Source: Deltaproteobacteria bacterium
Lineage (GTDB): Bacteria > Desulfobacterota > Anaeroferrophillalia > Anaeroferrophillales > Tharpellaceae
Assembly (NCBI GenBank): GCA_030640695.1
Contig: DAOWIX010000143.1
Location: 1 to 34,172 of the forward strand
Reading direction: 5' to 3'
Length of the DNA stretch: 34,172 bases
In this document: piece after piece, positions 31,886-34,172 of the stretch
Layout of the letters: each line of letters begins with the position of its first letter
How positions within the stretch are numbered: position 1 is the stretch's first letter
The notes under the pieces: generated by a model
What the model was told of the DNA's origin: nothing
What the model saw: only the letters and a program-made list of their open reading frames with translations
Database searches by the model: none
Translations under genes and position numbers: made by a program

Positions 31886-32370
31886 AATCGCTGCCACTCC
31901 TGCAGACGGCTTTGATGGTGATGACATATAGCGATCGCCAGAGCATCTGCTGAATGCTCACCAGCAAGCTTTGGGACTTTTAACAATAACTTCACCATAT
32001 GCTGAACCTGATCCTTAGTTGCCTTGCCATAACCGACCACAGACTGTTTAACCAGGGCCGGAGGATATTCATTAATTGATAACCCAAACTTTGCCCCGGC
32101 AACCATAACGGCACCACGCGCCTGGCCCAGTACCAGCATACTTTTCACATTAACACCATAAAAGATCCCCTCAACTGCAAGTTGATCGGGCTTATATTTG
32201 GTCAAAAGGGCCGCAGTATGATCATAAAGCAGTGCTAGTTTCTCACCAACACCAGCTTTTCTCGGTAGCTTCAACTCTTCATCGTGACAATAACTCAGCT
32301 GACCAGCAATATTTTCAACCAGACCGTAACCGGTCACTGCACTACCGGGGTCTACTCCTAAAACCAACAT
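31882..32370 (-). CDS. ruvC: Crossover junction endodeoxyribonuclease RuvC
   Basis: A 162-residue RNase H-fold resolvase that cuts Holliday junctions. The catalytic acids are Asp7 in GVDPG, Glu in AVEGIFYG, and Asp in HSADALAIAICH. The length is usual. It is 6 bases after yebC and overlaps ruvA. Confidence 0.96.
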   Translation of the reverse strand: MLVLGVDPGSAVTGYGLVENIAGQLSYCHDEELKLPRKAGVGEKLALLYDHTAALLTKYKPDQLAVEGIFYGVNVKSMLVLGQARGAVMVAGAKFGLSINEYPPALVKQSVVGYGKATKDQVQHMVKLLLKVPKLAGEHSADALAIAICHHHQSRLQEWQRL

Positions 32371-32376
32371 CTAGAC

Positions 32377-33132
32377 CTAACCCTGTAACTCTTCCAGGAG
32401 AGCATCATCGATATCAAAGTTAGAGTAGATATTCTGGATATCATCACAATCTTCAAGGTTATCCATCAGGCGTAACATCTGTTCGGCGGCTTTACCCTCA
32501 AGATTCACAGTGTTAGAAGGAATTTTGTCAACCGCGGCAGAAACCATCTCAATCCCTTCACTCTCTAAAGCCTGGCGGACTTCCTCAAAAGCTTCAGATG
32601 ATGTATGAACTTCTATAACCTCTTGCCCCGCCTCATCGATAACATCATCGGCCCCGGCCTCAAGGGCTAGCTCAAAAAGATTTTCCGCATCAACCTTATC
32701 ACGTTCACAAACGATCACCCCTTTAGTTTCAAAGATCCAAGAGACGCAGCCGTTTTCACCTAAATTACCGTTACCTTTTGCGAAGATATGACGAACATCA
32801 GCAGCTGCGCGGTTCTTATTGTCGGTCATAATATCGAGTAGTACAGCAGCTCCACCGGGACCATAACCTTCATATGTATACTCTTCATAGTTAACCCCAT
32901 CTAGATCGCCGCTACCTTTCTTGATGGCACGCTCAATATTATCTTTCGGCATATTGGCAGCTTTTGCGATAGCCACAGCTGTCCGCAAACGGGGATTCAT
33001 CTCCGGATCACCCCCACCGCCCCTGGCGGCAACAATAATCTCCTTGATTATCTTGGTAAAGATCTTACCTCGCTTAGCATCCGCCGCACCCTTCTTATGC
33101 TTAATACTACTCCACTTATTATGGCCTGACAT
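32377..33132 (-). CDS. yebC: YebC/TACO1-family protein
   Basis: A 251-residue protein with the family N-terminus SGHNKWSSIKHKKGAADAKRGK and the YEGYGPGGAAVLLDIMTDNKNR segment. YebC was annotated as a transcription regulator; more recent work on YebC-type proteins links some to ribosome function on proline-rich stretches. It heads the ruvCAB operon, as in many bacteria. A strong palindrome lies at 33205-33222, upstream of the start. Confidence 0.96.
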   Translation of the reverse strand: MSGHNKWSSIKHKKGAADAKRGKIFTKIIKEIIVAARGGGGDPEMNPRLRTAVAIAKAANMPKDNIERAIKKGSGDLDGVNYEEYTYEGYGPGGAAVLLDIMTDNKNRAAADVRHIFAKGNGNLGENGCVSWIFETKGVIVCERDKVDAENLFELALEAGADDVIDEAGQEVIEVHTSSEAFEEVRQALESEGIEMVSAAVDKIPSNTVNLEGKAAEQMLRLMDNLEDCDDIQNIYSNFDIDDALLEELQG

Positions 33133-33204
33133 AATTAAACTCCACTATCTATTATGAAAATATTTAAACTTTCTAAAACTTAAAACCTTCACCAACTAAC
33201 TAGC

Positions 33205-33222
33205 CAAAGAGGGCCCTCTTTG
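33205..33222. promoter_or_regulatory. 18 bp perfect palindrome upstream of yebC
   Basis: CAAAGAGGGCCCTCTTTG reads the same on both strands with no spacer. It lies about 75 bases upstream of the yebC ATG (33132) and between that gene and the hppA terminator. A dimeric regulator site is likelier than a hairpin, because there is no loop. Confidence 0.4.
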
Positions 33223-33233
33223 TCAAGACGTAA

Positions 33234-33264
33234 AAAGGCCAGCGCCTTATGAGCGCTGGCCTTT
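33234..33264 (-). terminator. Rho-independent terminator of hppA
   Basis: AAAGGCCAGCGC (33234-33245) pairs with GCGCTGGCCTTT (33253-33264) with a 7-base loop; the minus strand continues with TTTTTA. It lies 27 bases after the hppA stop. Confidence 0.9.
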
Positions 33265-33290
33265 GACTTAGAAAAACAGTCCCGCTTCTC

Positions 33291-34172
33291 TTACATCTTT
33301 AAAAGCAGAGGAGCAATAACCAAAGAGACGATAGACATCAATTTGATCAGGATGTTCATGGCCGGACCGGAAGTATCCTTGAAAGGATCGCCAACCGTGT
33401 CGCCGGTAACCGCTGCTTTATGAGCATCGGAACCTTTACCACCACAATGGCCCTGCTCGATGTATTTCTTGGCATTATCCCAAGCGCCACCGGCGTTTGA
33501 CATAAAGAGCGCCATGAAGACACCGGTCAAAGTTGCACCGGCAAGCATACCACCCAGAGCTTCGGCACCAAGAGAAAAACCTACCACGATCGGAGCAAGA
33601 ATCGCCAAAAGGCTGGGAGCAATCATCTCTTTCAATGAAGCGGCAGTACTGATGTCAATACACTTTTCATACTCTGGACGAGCAGTACCTTCCATGATCC
33701 CGGGAATTTCCCGGAACTGACGGCGAACCTCTTCAACCATCGCGTATGCAGCCTTACCTACTGAAGACATGGTCATAGCGCCACAAAGGAAAGGAATAAT
33801 ACCACCAAGGAAGAGTCCGATAACAACCATCGGATTAGTCAGATTAATTACTTTGAGGCCGACTGCAGAAGTGTAAGCTGCAAAGAGGGCAAGAGCGGTC
33901 AGGGCGGCCGAACCGATGGCAAAACCTTTACCGATAGCGGCAGTGGTGTTACCAAGAGCGTCAAGACCATCAGTGATTTTCCGGGTCTCTTCACCCAAAC
34001 CACACATTTCAGAGATTCCACCGGCATTATCGGCAATCGGACCATAAGCGTCAACCGACATGGTAACCCCAACCGTGGCCAACATCCCAACCGCGGCGAT
34101 ACCGATACCGTAAAGACCGATAAAATGGAAAGAGCCAAAGATCGCAGCACAAATCAAAAGAACTGGAACCGC
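33291..34172 (-). CDS. hppA: Membrane-bound ion-pumping pyrophosphatase, C-terminal part (cut by the right edge)
   Basis: About 293 residues of the C-terminal part of a normally 650-800-residue protein; the frame is open to base 34172. HppA couples pyrophosphate hydrolysis to H+ or Na+ transport. Several TM helices, the GNTTAAIGKGFAIGSAALTALALFAAY stretch, and the C-terminal SNAGGAWDNAKKYIE and AAVTGDTVGDPFKDTSGP motifs are diagnostic. In the GNTT-A-A motif the second residue is Ala rather than Lys, which marks the K+-dependent class. H+ versus Na+ cannot be decided because the N-terminal region is outside the window. Confidence 0.96.
   Translation of the reverse strand, partial: AVPVLLICAAIFGSFHFIGLYGIGIAAVGMLATVGVTMSVDAYGPIADNAGGISEMCGLGEETRKITDGLDALGNTTAAIGKGFAIGSAALTALALFAAYTSAVGLKVINLTNPMVVIGLFLGGIIPFLCGAMTMSSVGKAAYAMVEEVRRQFREIPGIMEGTARPEYEKCIDISTAASLKEMIAPSLLAILAPIVVGFSLGAEALGGMLAGATLTGVFMALFMSNAGGAWDNAKKYIEQGHCGGKGSDAHKAAVTGDTVGDPFKDTSGPAMNILIKLMSIVSLVIAPLLLKM

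Overview
The window reads as chromosome of a Gram-negative, anaerobic bacterium, most likely a member of the Desulfobacterota (the former Deltaproteobacteria). The grounds are an anaerobic nickel carbon monoxide dehydrogenase (cooS), a membrane pyrophosphatase, a complete outer-membrane and lipid A block (kdsB, bamA, ompH, fabZ, lpxA, lpxB, msbA, lolC, lolD), a probable selenoprotein, and gene orders (yebC-ruvC-ruvA-ruvB; lysS-lolC-lolD-bamA-ompH-fabZ-lpxA-oxidoreductase-lpxB-msbA) that I associate with that phylum. I cannot name the genus. No tRNA, rRNA, CRISPR array, transposase gene or prophage was seen.

Layout. Positions 1-418 (-) hold the N-terminal part of cooS. A 364 bp regulatory spacer leads to an HD-GYP phosphodiesterase (783-1745). 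dtd (-) follows. The plus-strand group 2338-6458 is a small TPR-like protein, aroQ, an M24 peptidase, efp, cmk and ispH; ispH carries an in-frame TAA at codon 20. A Cys-containing hypothetical gene and pyrF (both -) flank a 164 bp palindromic repeat. At 8246-9509 (+) lie a 3D-domain lipoprotein, a 63-residue one-TM protein whose codon 30 is a TGA followed by a SECIS-like hairpin, and a Cys-rich two-repeat protein whose start codon overlaps the selenoprotein stop. moaE-like, HNH and kdsB genes run on the minus strand (9510-11008).

Positions 11182-13739 (+) carry an H1-tail-like protein and two TPR membrane or lipoprotein genes. The envelope block then runs from lysS to msbA (13819-26780, +), with an extra double cyclic-nucleotide-domain gene between lolC and lolD and a second palindromic repeat between fabZ and lpxA. 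After a disordered P/Q/N-rich protein (27025-27666) the minus strand takes over: UDP-glucuronate 4-epimerase, a PilZ protein, a LuxR-type regulator, the yebC-ruvCAB resolvase block, and the C-terminal part of hppA, which runs off the right edge.

How it works together. The envelope block covers Kdo activation (KdsB), lipid A acylation and assembly (FabZ, LpxA, LpxB), export (MsbA), lipoprotein release (LolC/LolD) and outer-membrane protein insertion (BamA, OmpH). HD-GYP and PilZ proteins point to cyclic-di-GMP signalling. The most notable items are the candidate selenoprotein with its coupled partner gene and putative operator, the interrupted ispH, and two long palindromic elements that share a 24 bp core but have unrelated arms.
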